Shown: positions 1 to 5,715 of the stretch, in pieces | How the letters are laid out: each line of letters begins with the position of its first letter | How positions within the stretch are numbered: the stretch's first letter is position 1 | Origin: Actinoplanes liguriensis | Lineage (GTDB): Bacteria; Actinomycetota; Actinomycetes; Mycobacteriales; Micromonosporaceae | Assembly: GCA_000715855.1 (NCBI GenBank) | Contig: KL571278.1 | Span: 5,974 to 15,033 of the forward strand | DNA length: 9,060 nt | Reading direction: 5' to 3' | Notes under the pieces: generated by a model | Told to the model about the DNA's origin: nothing | Databases searched by the model: none | Seen by the model: the letters and a program-made list of their open reading frames with translations, nothing else | Translations under genes and position numbers: made by a program

Positions 1-1288
1 TGGACGGGCTGTGGCCGCTTTCCGGCGGGCGGGTGCCCGGGCTGCGCATGCCGGACAGGTTGCCGGGGCCTGCCAAGCCCTTCGGCTCGTCGCGGACCGC
101 GGGGGCGTCGACCTTCGTCGTGTCCAGCGGTTTCTGGCCCGGACGGGCCGGCGGCTGGTTGCCGACCGTGGCGCGACCGGGAGCGAAACTCGACCGGCCG
201 ACCGGCGGCGCGGGCGGGATCGTGGGACGGCCCTGACTGTTGTTGCCCACGCCGCCGGGACCGCTCTGCGAACGGCCCGGCGCGTCCGCCGGACGCGAGG
301 TGACCGGCGGGCGCGGCGTCGGGACGACCGGCGCGGAACCCGTCGCGGTGACGAACCCGCTGCCCGGCAGCACCGGCGGACCACCCGGACCGCTCGGCAG
401 CGACGGCCGCTCACGGCCGGCACCGGGGCGTCGCATGGTCGGGCTCATCGGGAAGCTGATCTTCGAACGGCGCCCGGCGGCACGCGCGAGCAGGCGTTCC
501 GCCTCGTCGGCGTCGATGCGGTGCGCGGGGTCCTTCCGCAGCAACCCGTTCAGCACCGGCTTGAGCGGCCCCGCGTTCCGCGACGGCGGCACGTTCTCCG
601 TGGCGAGCGCGGCGAGCGTGGCGATCGCGGACGGCCGCGCGAACGGGGACTGGCCCTCGACCGCGGCGTAGAGCGTGGCGCCCAGCGACCACAGGTCGGC
701 GGCCGGGCCGGCTGTCCCGTCCCGGGCGCGCTCGGGAGCGATGTACGCCGGAGAGCCCAGGACAAGCCCGGTGCGCGTCACGTTCGGGTCGCCGGGAACG
801 GTGGCGAGACCGAAATCGGTCAGCACCACACGGCCGTCGCCGCCCATCAGCACGTTGCCCGGCTTGACGTCGCGGTGCACGACGCCGGCGCGGTGGGCGG
901 CCTTCAGCGCGTTCAGCACGCCCAGGCCGATCTCGGCGGTGCGGACCGCGTTGTACGGCCCGTCGGCGGCGAGCGTGTCCTGCAGCGAGCGGGACGGCAC
1001 ATACTCCATGACGATCCACGGGTCGGCATCCGTCCGCAGCACGTCGAAGACACGCACCACGTTGATGTTGTTGAGGCGGGCGATGGCCCGAGCCTCACGC
1101 AGGGAACGCTCGCGCATCTCCTGCCGCTCGGCGGGCGTCAGTCCGGGAGGGGGCACCAGTTCCTTGATGGCGACCTCACGGTGCAGGACGACATCGGTCG
1201 CCCGCCAGACGCGACCCATCCCGCCCTGACCGAGCGGCGCGATGAGCCGGTACCGATCAGCGACAATGAGCGGGGGAGAAGAAGACAT
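1..1288 (-). CDS. Ser/Thr protein kinase with Pro/Gly-rich tail (3' end outside window)
   Basis: This is a Hanks-type (PknB-like) kinase that phosphorylates Ser/Thr on protein substrates. The reading frame stays open from ATG 1288 to the left edge, giving 429 visible residues; the C-terminus is cut off. The kinase core is intact: glycine loop GQGGMGRV around residues 20-27, VAIK lysine K42, alpha-C glutamate E65 in REAR, catalytic loop HRDVKPGN with D140, DFG at 158-160 and APE at 184-186. The kinase domain ends near residue 265. The remaining visible part is a disordered-looking Pro/Gly/Arg/Ser-rich tail. No transmembrane segment or PASTA repeat is visible, though either could lie beyond the edge. 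A GTG directly before the ATG (1291-1289) is an alternative start. The gene is divergent from accE. Its substrate is unknown, and nothing here ties it firmly to the T7SS-like cluster. Confidence 0.95.
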   Translation of the reverse strand, partial: MSSSPPLIVADRYRLIAPLGQGGMGRVWRATDVVLHREVAIKELVPPPGLTPAERQEMRERSLREARAIARLNNINVVRVFDVLRTDADPWIVMEYVPSRSLQDTLAADGPYNAVRTAEIGLGVLNALKAAHRAGVVHRDVKPGNVLMGGDGRVVLTDFGLATVPGDPNVTRTGLVLGSPAYIAPERARDGTAGPAADLWSLGATLYAAVEGQSPFARPSAIATLAALATENVPPSRNAGPLKPVLNGLLRKDPAHRIDADEAERLLARAAGRRSKISFPMSPTMRRPGAGRERPSLPSGPGGPPVLPGSGFVTATGSAPVVPTPRPPVTSRPADAPGRSQSGPGGVGNNSQGRPTIPPAPPVGRSSFAPGRATVGNQPPARPGQKPLDTTKVDAPAVRDEPKGLAGPGNLSGMRSPGTRPPESGHSPS

Positions 1289-1295
1289 CACGCAG

Positions 1296-1301
1296 AAAAT
1301 A
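1296..1301 (-). promoter_or_regulatory. -10 element of the kinase gene, leaderless-type
   Basis: TATTTT on the minus strand lies 7 bases before the ATG at 1288, and no Shine-Dalgarno sequence is visible. That spacing would put the transcription start at or within a base or two of the start codon. I see no good -35 hexamer 16-18 bases upstream. Confidence 0.5.
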
Positions 1302-1344
1302 CCTGGTTCTGTCGAGCGGCCGCGAATTGATCAGCCGAGTGTGG

Positions 1345-1354
1345 GACACGTGTC
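1345..1354. repeat. 10-bp perfect palindrome between divergent promoters
   Basis: GACACGTGTC is a perfect palindrome. It lies between the -10 of the kinase gene (1296-1301, minus) and the -10 of accE (1378-1383, plus), where an operator controlling either or both would be expected. The arms do not extend further, so a chance occurrence cannot be excluded. Confidence 0.35.
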
Positions 1355-1377
1355 ACCGGAAGCCGGGGCACCCGTCG

Positions 1378-1383
1378 TACGCT
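1378..1383 (+). promoter_or_regulatory. -10 element of accE, leaderless-type
   Basis: TACGCT fits the actinobacterial TANNNT -10 pattern and ends 6 bases before the ATG at 1390. There is no Shine-Dalgarno sequence before the ATG. Both facts support ATG 1390 as the start and an mRNA beginning at it. No convincing -35 is seen. Confidence 0.5.
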
Positions 1384-1389
1384 CGGCCA

Positions 1390-1590
1390 ATGAATGAGGA
1401 ACCGCTGGTCGGAGTCGTACGTGGAAGCCTAGACGATCATGAGCTGGCCGCTCTGGTCGCCATCCTCGCAGTTCGATCGACACCGGTCAATTCACTCAGG
1501 CGCCCCCAGAACACCTCGGACTGGATCCGATCAGGGCGTCCTTCCGGCGGCGCACGCTCCTGGAAGTCCTCCGCCCTCCCCCGCCACTGA
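1390..1590 (+). CDS. accE: Acyl-CoA carboxylase epsilon subunit (small protein)
   Basis: The 66-residue product resembles the small epsilon subunits of actinobacterial acetyl/propionyl-CoA carboxylases, which stabilise the contact between the biotinylated alpha subunit and the carboxyltransferase beta subunit. What shows this is the order of family features: an N-terminal strand and helix, PLVGVVRGSLDDHELAALVA (residues 5-24), equivalent to the usual VVRG-x-PT-x-EELAALVAVL; then a variable linker; then a C-terminal W-IRSGRPSGGARSWKSSALPR block, equivalent to the family's W-x-R...GPGAWRASALPR ending. ATG 1390 is chosen because homologous sequence starts just after it and a -10 hexamer sits 6 bases upstream. 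The reading frame is open 63 bases further upstream but that extension has no family resemblance. The matching alpha subunit is at 6580-8331; no beta subunit is in the window. Confidence 0.82.
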   Translation: MNEEPLVGVVRGSLDDHELAALVAILAVRSTPVNSLRRPQNTSDWIRSGRPSGGARSWKSSALPRH

Positions 1591-1651
1591 CCCACCCCGC
1601 TCTGTCCACAGGCTCCTTCCACAGGGGTCGATGTAGCGTGCCGTGAGCGGT

Positions 1652-1657
1652 TAGCCT
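1652..1657 (+). promoter_or_regulatory. -10 element of the T7SS-like cluster, leaderless-type
   Basis: TAGCCT (TANNNT pattern) ends 6 bases before GTG 1664, with no Shine-Dalgarno sequence between them. A weak -35-like TCGATG lies at 1628-1633, giving an 18-bp spacer. This would drive the three-gene cluster 1664-4597. Confidence 0.5.
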
Positions 1658-1663
1658 CGCTGC

Positions 1664-2194
1664 GTGGCTCCCAACGACGATCTCTGGCGCGACGACGGTC
1701 ACATCTCGGCCGACATCACCGCGATGGAAGACTTCGCCCGCAAACTCCTGGCCGAGGTCGACGACCACTACGCCCCGTTCGCCGACACCCTGGCGAACCG
1801 CATGCTGTCCGGCCTCCCCGCCGCGGCCCCCGAGTTCGGCGAGCTGTACGCGTTCACCACAGTCCTGGCGTCCGCCCAGGACACGTGCCAGCAGAACATG
1901 TACAACTTCGCGAACGGCACACACGGCTTCGCCAAGGCCGCCGAACAGGTCAGCGGCCTCTACCGCGGGTCCGACGCCTTCGCCCGAGCCCGCCTCACCG
2001 ACGTGGAGTCGGCGCTGGTGACCGCGGGCCTGCTGCCGCCGTCACCCTCGCCCGCCGCAACGCCGGCCTCCCCACCCGACGCCACACCGGGTGCCTCGCC
2101 CGGCGCCACACCGGCCGATCCCCTGGCCGACGCCTTCGGCGAGAAGTCCGTCCCGTTCGATCCAGCAGCTTCCTCAGACAGGGGAGGAGCCTGA
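1664..2194 (+). CDS. Helical T7SS-associated protein with Ala/Pro tail, function unknown
   Basis: The product has 176 residues and no family I can name with certainty. Residues about 13-48 and 58-100 form two long amphipathic helices separated by an LSG-LPAAAP turn, like the helical hairpin of WXG100/PE/Esp-type secreted proteins, but without a WXG. A YRGSD sequence at residues 100-104 fits the YxxxD/E signal of T7SS substrates. A third helix runs to about residue 124. The tail (about 125-156) is Ala/Pro/Ser/Thr-rich, partly built from a short duplication: CGCCACACCGG occurs at 2080-2090 and 2104-2114, 24 bases apart. There is no signal peptide or membrane segment. The start at GTG 1664 is supported by a -10 element 6 bases upstream. 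The stop codon overlaps the next gene's ATG by one base, so the two are translationally coupled and probably partners, as PE/PPE pairs are. The gene is clear; the T7SS role is inference. Confidence 0.8.
   Translation: MAPNDDLWRDDGHISADITAMEDFARKLLAEVDDHYAPFADTLANRMLSGLPAAAPEFGELYAFTTVLASAQDTCQQNMYNFANGTHGFAKAAEQVSGLYRGSDAFARARLTDVESALVTAGLLPPSPSPAATPASPPDATPGASPGATPADPLADAFGEKSVPFDPAASSDRGGA
2181..2189 (+). promoter_or_regulatory. Strong ribosome binding site of the PPE/WXG100-like gene
   Basis: GGGGAGGAG contains a GGAGG core (2183-2187) 6 bases before ATG 2194. It decides the start of that gene, although the frame is open back to 1885. It contrasts with the seven apparent unit-heading genes in the window, which lack such a sequence. 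Confidence 0.8.
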
Positions 2195-3495
2195 TGTTCG
2201 CGAACTCCGACAACGGCGGCGGCACAGACTGGGCACAGAAAACCGTCCCGCAGATGTGGTCGATGCTCGCCGCCCACGACGGAACGGCCCACAAGGACCT
2301 GCTGCTCACCTGGCTGCAGTCGGCCGACCTCCTGATCGACCACCTCTCCCGGGTGAAGCGCTACCGGGACAACCTCGCGGAGGCCTGGCCCCCGGAGAAA
2401 AGCAAAGCCGCCGCAAAATACCTGGACCGCCTGGACGAGCTGATCGGCCACCTGACCAGCACGTACTACGCGGCGGTGGAAAACCATCGCGCACTGGGCG
2501 CCGCAACGTCCGCCCTGGTTGGCGCCCGAATAAAACTGGAGTCCATCTACCGGGCGTACCTGGCCAACCAGCAGGACATGAACGCTTACGCCGCAAAGCT
2601 GCGCACCAACGAGCAGATCGTCGGCAAGTACCGAATCATCGCCCCCACCCCACCGACCGCCGCGGAGTCCCGCCAACTCGAACTCCAGCTAGAGGCGCAA
2701 TCGGTCATGTCGGCCTTAAGCACAGACCTAGCCCAAGCCCAACTCGCCATTACTACCCCCAAGTCATACATCCCCTATGGAAAGTATGACGAAACTGAGC
2801 CGTTCGACCCGGCTGGAAACACCCCTCCTTCAGGAAAAAGTCTGCCGACAAACTCGCCCACACTCCGTTCAACTTCATCCGGGTCGAGTGCCTCTAACCG
2901 TCAAACGCCCCCTGTTCCTGGATCTGATCATGGAACGGTCCCCACTCCGCAATACCCAGAATCCTCGCCTCCGCAGCAGCCCGGGCCGATCCTAAGCGGA
3001 ATGATTCCCCCAACGACGGAACCGGCGACACTTCCCCCAGAATCACACTCAATAAACAATGGAGGCAATATCTCGAACCATCCCATTAGCCCCCTTCCTT
3101 CATCCAGGTTTTCCGACCTGACACCCCGAACCATTTCAGCAAGGCCGCCAGCCCTCCCCGCCCAGGAAACTGACACTAGAAATCTTCGCGGATCCGCGAA
3201 CCCACTCAATGGCGGCATAATTGGCGGCCTTCCGCCCGCCGGAAGCACTCAACCCCGAGCAAACCTGCCAAAAGCACGACAAGTCAATCCTGCCGGGGGG
3301 ATAATCGGCGGCCCACCTAGCGCTCCCGGGGGCCGGGCCGGATCTAGCCGGAGCTCCAATTCAGATGATAACAAAAAGGTGTCCAACCACTGGGATCCAG
3401 AAGATCCATGGGCTACAGATTCAGGAGTAGACCCCGTCTTACTTCCACCTGAGAAGAAAACAATTGATCCTGGCCCAGCAATCGGCCTCCCTTGA
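2194..3495 (+). CDS. PPE/WXG100-like T7SS protein with Pro/Gly-rich tail
   Basis: The 433-residue product has an all-helical N-terminal region (about 10-190) followed by a low-complexity Pro/Ser/Asn/Gly tail (about 200-433). The helical part includes a W-containing turn, AEAWPPEKSKAAAKYL (62-77), flanked by long helices, the shape of WXG100/PPE-superfamily proteins. The tail carries two similar motifs, NPLNGGIIGG (336-345) and NPAGGIIGG (365-373), and ends with DPWATDSGVDPVLLPP (404-419) and DPGPAIG (425-431). I recall NP-x-GGxIGG repeats and a DPGPxIG end from T7SS-linked actinobacterial proteins. There is no signal peptide or membrane segment. Third codon positions are strongly C/G in the first two thirds of the helical part, then become mixed from about base 2690 through the tail. 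It is coupled to the gene upstream (1-base overlap) and to the mycosin downstream (1-base gap), so it is probably a substrate or partner of that protease. Function not proven. Confidence 0.8.
   Translation: MFANSDNGGGTDWAQKTVPQMWSMLAAHDGTAHKDLLLTWLQSADLLIDHLSRVKRYRDNLAEAWPPEKSKAAAKYLDRLDELIGHLTSTYYAAVENHRALGAATSALVGARIKLESIYRAYLANQQDMNAYAAKLRTNEQIVGKYRIIAPTPPTAAESRQLELQLEAQSVMSALSTDLAQAQLAITTPKSYIPYGKYDETEPFDPAGNTPPSGKSLPTNSPTLRSTSSGSSASNRQTPPVPGSDHGTVPTPQYPESSPPQQPGPILSGMIPPTTEPATLPPESHSINNGGNISNHPISPLPSSRFSDLTPRTISARPPALPAQETDTRNLRGSANPLNGGIIGGLPPAGSTQPRANLPKARQVNPAGGIIGGPPSAPGGRAGSSRSSNSDDNKKVSNHWDPEDPWATDSGVDPVLLPPEKKTIDPGPAIGLP
3185..3200. repeat. 16-bp perfect palindrome inside the PPE/WXG100-like gene
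   Basis: TTCGCGGATCCGCGAA is perfectly self-complementary and lies in the Pro/Gly-tail coding region. Its role, if any, is unknown; it could be a recognition site or chance. Confidence 0.5.
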
Positions 3496-3496
3496 T

Positions 3497-4597
3497 ATGA
3501 GTCGACTAACAATGCGACGCTTCCTGCGCTCCACACTAGCCATAGCTTCAGCGTTCCCGCCAGGAAGCCTCCTTCATGCCGACACCGTGCGAAATGCCGA
3601 GTGGTTCCTTGACTATTTACAAATCGCCAAGGTGCATAAAATCAGTACAGGCGCAGGCATAACCGTCGCACTGGCAGATACCGGCACTTACCCGCACAGG
3701 GATTTCATCAACAACATCATCACGGGTGTCGACCTAATATCCGGAATCAAGGGTGGCGAGAAGATTGACAAAGACGGACACGGGACCGAAATGGCCGGCC
3801 TCATCGCAGGACACGGGCATGACTCAGCAGCGGGAGTCATTGGCATAGCACCACAATCAAGGATTCTTCCAGTAAAGGTGGCCGAAGCTTCGTCCCGACC
3901 CTCCAAACTGGCCATCGGCATCGAACGCTCCGCAACCCTTGGAGCAGAAGTAATAAATGTCTCGGCGGGAACTGCGCCGTCTAAGGAACTTTTAGATGCA
4001 GTGAGCACCGCCGCGCAGAATGACTCGGTTATCATTGCCAGTTCAGGTAACGAATTCAACGCATCTCAGATTGCCTATCCGGCTGCACTATCCGGAGTTC
4101 TGGCCGTAGGCGCCATCGACCAAGAAGGAAACATTGCCCATTTTTCGACATCTGGAAAAAACTTGGGCATCTGCGCCCCTGGTGTAGATATCGTCACAAC
4201 CGCTCTTGATAATAAATACAGCAAGGTTCAGGGCACTTCCGCGGCCACGGCCATTGCGTCAGGTGCGGCGGCGCTGGTTCGGGCTAGGTTTCCTGAGTTG
4301 TCGGCGCCAGAAGTTATTCATCGTCTTACGGCTACTGCTACCGATATTGGGCCTCCTGGGCGGGATGACCAATGTGGGTATGGGGTGCTCAACATTGTTA
4401 AGGCGCTGACCGCTGATGTTCCGCCACTGGATGGCGGGAAGGGGGCAGGGGCGTCTTCGGGTGTGGGGGCGAGCGGGCCTCGTGAGAACGGTGGCGGGTG
4501 GACGACCGGCCTGTTCGGTGGAATTGCGGCTGTGCTGGGTGGTGGGGTTCTTGTGGCGCTCCTGGCTGCTCGGCGGAGGAATCGGAAACAGTTGTAG
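3497..4597 (+). CDS. Mycosin-like S8 subtilisin protease, C-terminally membrane-anchored
   Basis: This 366-residue serine protease resembles mycosins (MycP), the subtilases of T7SS loci that act outside the membrane and stabilise or process secretion components. The start of the mature domain, NAEWFLDYLQIAKVHKISTG, matches the mycosin pattern W-x-LD-x-L-x-I-x-x-AH-x-ISTG. The catalytic triad is complete: D61 in ALADTG, H95 in DGHGTEMAG and S248 in GTSAAT; the oxyanion-hole asparagine is N185 in SSGNE. C226 and C293 could form a disulfide. A glycine-rich linker leads to a hydrophobic helix (about 337-358) followed by RRRNRK, a typical C-terminal anchor. The N-terminus has arginines and only a short hydrophobic stretch, so the signal peptide is weak. 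ATG 3497 follows the upstream stop by one base. TTG 3464, preceded by GAGAAG, is an alternative that overlaps the upstream gene, and ATG 3512 is another. Codon use changes sharply after about base 4260. Confidence 0.9.
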   Translation: MSRLTMRRFLRSTLAIASAFPPGSLLHADTVRNAEWFLDYLQIAKVHKISTGAGITVALADTGTYPHRDFINNIITGVDLISGIKGGEKIDKDGHGTEMAGLIAGHGHDSAAGVIGIAPQSRILPVKVAEASSRPSKLAIGIERSATLGAEVINVSAGTAPSKELLDAVSTAAQNDSVIIASSGNEFNASQIAYPAALSGVLAVGAIDQEGNIAHFSTSGKNLGICAPGVDIVTTALDNKYSKVQGTSAATAIASGAAALVRARFPELSAPEVIHRLTATATDIGPPGRDDQCGYGVLNIVKALTADVPPLDGGKGAGASSGVGASGPRENGGGWTTGLFGGIAAVLGGGVLVALLAARRRNRKQL

Positions 4598-4734
4598 GGG
4601 ACGTAGACCGAGAGACCGGGCGTAGCGACAGCTGGGCGTGACGGGTCGAGTCCGTTGCTCAGTGCGACAGGATTTAGGCAGCCCCTGTGTGCCGGAGGGC
4701 GAAAGCCGGACGTCTGTTGGAAGTGGCACGAAAA

Positions 4735-4925
4735 GACCAGGGCGAGGTCCACGTGGCCCAGCAGAGGTGCCATGACGAGGGCGAAGGTCGCGGCTTGGTG
4801 CAGCGACATGCCGAGGGCGAAGGTCGCGGCTTGGTGGAGCGACATGACGAGGGCGAAGGTCGCGATCGGTAAAGGCGACAAGACGAGCGCCCGGCACGCG
4901 GTTTGATACACGCGGCTTGGTAAAG
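4735..4925. repeat. 36-bp tandem repeat, three good copies plus degenerate flanks
   Basis: Three adjacent 36-base units start at 4771, 4807 and 4843, each beginning CATGMCGAGGGCGAAGGTCG. Units 1 and 2 differ at only two positions and continue CGGCTTGGTGSAGCGA. Unit 3 diverges in its last half (CGATCGGTAAAGGCGA). A degenerate copy precedes them (from about 4735, GACCAGGGCGAGGTC). A piece resembling the second half (CGGCTTGGTAAAGG) recurs near 4912-4925. The unit length is a multiple of three, so every frame gives a 12-residue peptide repeat, but no frame looks like a real gene. Confidence 0.9.
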
Positions 4926-4973
4926 GGGCCGTGGCAAAACGGGTGGGGCCTGGGTGAGATGGCACAGGCGGAT

Positions 4974-5035
4974 GGGGGTGGGCAGGGCGCGGTGGGAAGG
5001 GCTGGCCGGAGGGTGGGGACTGGGGGATTACTGGG
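4974..5035 (+). other. Two adjacent G-quadruplex-like tracts upstream of maf
   Basis: On the plus strand, G-runs of three or more start at 4974, 4980, 4985, 4994 and 4999, with loops of 1, 2, 6 and 2 bases. A second set starts at 5011, 5015, 5022 and 5033 with short loops. Both fit the G3+N1-7 pattern for intramolecular quadruplexes on the non-template strand of maf. Folding is not shown by sequence alone. Confidence 0.5.
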
Positions 5036-5059
5036 TTTGTCGGTGGAAGATGGGGCTTG

Positions 5060-5075
5060 CGTGCACTTTTGCACG
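5060..5075. repeat. Inverted repeat just upstream of the maf promoter
   Basis: Arms CGTGCA and TGCACG are separated by CTTT. The right arm overlaps TTGCAC (5069-5074), a -35-like hexamer that is only 12 bases from the -10 and so is not well placed. It may be an operator or chance. Confidence 0.4.
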
Positions 5076-5086
5076 CTGCGGGCTTG

Positions 5087-5092
5087 TAGTCT
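5087..5092 (+). promoter_or_regulatory. -10 element of maf, leaderless-type
   Basis: TAGTCT fits TANNNT and ends 8 bases before GTG 5101. The intervening CTCAC-TTTTT has no Shine-Dalgarno character, so translation probably begins at or very near the 5' end of the mRNA. Confidence 0.45.
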
Positions 5093-5100
5093 CACTTTTT

Positions 5101-5715
5101 GTGCAGAGTGACAACGCGTACCGGCTGATTCTTGCCTCGGCCAGCCCTGCCCGGCGGGCGCTGCTCACCGGGGCCGGGATTGATGCTGAGGTGATCGTCA
5201 GTGGGGTGGACGAGAGCGTCGTGGAGGCGGAGGACGCCTACACGTTGAGCCTCGCGCTGGCGCGGATGAAAGCGCGGACCGTGGCGGCCGAGTTGCCGGC
5301 GGATCCGGGGGCGCTGGTGCTCGGGTGTGACTCGGTGCTGGCGTTCGAGGGGGAGATCTTCGGGAAGCCGGCGGACGCGCAGGAGGCGGCGCTGCGCTGG
5401 ATGGCGATGCGCGGCAAGTCCGGGGTGCTGCACACCGGGCATCACCTGACCGGCCTGGTCAGCGGGCGGCAGGCGGAGGCGGTCGGCACGACCGTGGTGC
5501 ACTTCGCGGACGTGACCGACGCGGAGATCGAGGCGTACGTGGCCTCGGGCGAACCCTTGCAGGTCGCCGGTGCTTTCACGCTCGACGGCCGGGGTGGCGC
5601 GTTCGTCGAGCGGATCGAGGGCGACCCGGGGAACGTGATCGGGCTGTCGCTCCCCCTGCTGCGCACACTGCTCGCCGAGATGGACGTCCCGATCACCACC
5701 CTGTGGCGTGACTAG
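5101..5715 (+). CDS. maf: Maf-family nucleoside triphosphate pyrophosphatase
   Basis: Maf proteins are cytosolic house-cleaning enzymes that hydrolyse non-standard or selected nucleotides (dTTP/UTP, m7GTP and others, depending on subgroup) to monophosphate and pyrophosphate. The 204-residue product has the normal family length and motif order: N-terminal LILASASPARRALL (residues 9-22) for phosphate binding, VDES (36-39), the catalytic aspartate region LGCDSVL (74-80, D77), GKPADAQEA (88-96), and the C-terminal GAFTLDGRGGAFVERIEGDP (157-176) followed by NVIGLSLPLL. The substrate subgroup cannot be set from motifs alone. GTG 5101 is chosen because the conserved sequence begins nine codons later and a -10 element lies 8 bases upstream; the frame is open further upstream, but through unrelated repeat-region sequence. 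The gene converges on the ArsR fusion gene, their stop codons sharing CTAG. Maf genes often accompany actinobacterial acyl-CoA carboxylase genes. Confidence 0.93.
   Translation: MQSDNAYRLILASASPARRALLTGAGIDAEVIVSGVDESVVEAEDAYTLSLALARMKARTVAAELPADPGALVLGCDSVLAFEGEIFGKPADAQEAALRWMAMRGKSGVLHTGHHLTGLVSGRQAEAVGTTVVHFADVTDAEIEAYVASGEPLQVAGAFTLDGRGGAFVERIEGDPGNVIGLSLPLLRTLLAEMDVPITTLWRD

Larger units (their letters stand above)
4598..5100. other. 503-base gap without a convincing gene: repeats and G-rich tracts
   Basis: Open frames here on both strands either run antisense into the protease gene or consist mainly of the tandem repeat, so I call none. The region contains a 36-bp tandem repeat (4771-4878, with degenerate flanks), two clusters of G-runs on the plus strand (4974-5035), a small inverted repeat (5060-5075) and the maf promoter. 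I found no clear intrinsic terminator after the protease gene. Confidence 0.7.

Noticed and set aside
11..1330. Long plus-strand open frame opposite the kinase gene
   Set aside because: Its Arg/Ala/Gly-rich product is the usual mirror of a GC-rich gene, and the minus strand encodes a kinase with all catalytic motifs.
1602..1625. CTGTCCACA and a nearby TTCCACAGG, resembling DnaA boxes
   Set aside because: Only one is close to the consensus, and there is no dnaA/dnaN context or AT-rich stretch, so an origin is not supported.
3512..3560. Arginine pair in MRRFLRS as a possible Tat signal in the protease
   Set aside because: The spacing does not fit the S/T-RR-x-F-L-K pattern (F follows RR directly), so a Tat route is not supported.
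1664..4597. Insertion sequence or phage as the carrier of the T7SS-like cluster
   Set aside because: I see no transposase, integrase, terminal inverted repeats or flanking duplicated target sites, so the insertion idea rests only on gene order and composition.
4771..4878. Regular repeats that could suggest a CRISPR array
   Set aside because: The 36-base units abut each other with no unique spacers, and no cas genes are present.
4655..4906. Plus-strand open frame of about 83 codons across the tandem repeat
   Set aside because: It consists largely of the repeat, has no family resemblance, no ribosome binding site and no clear promoter.
4318..4965. Minus-strand open frame with a hydrophobic 12-residue repeat through the tandem-repeat region
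   Set aside because: It runs antisense over the last 280 bases of the protease gene, its downstream part is Pro/Arg-rich as expected of an antisense frame in GC-rich DNA, and the repeat gives a periodic peptide in every frame.
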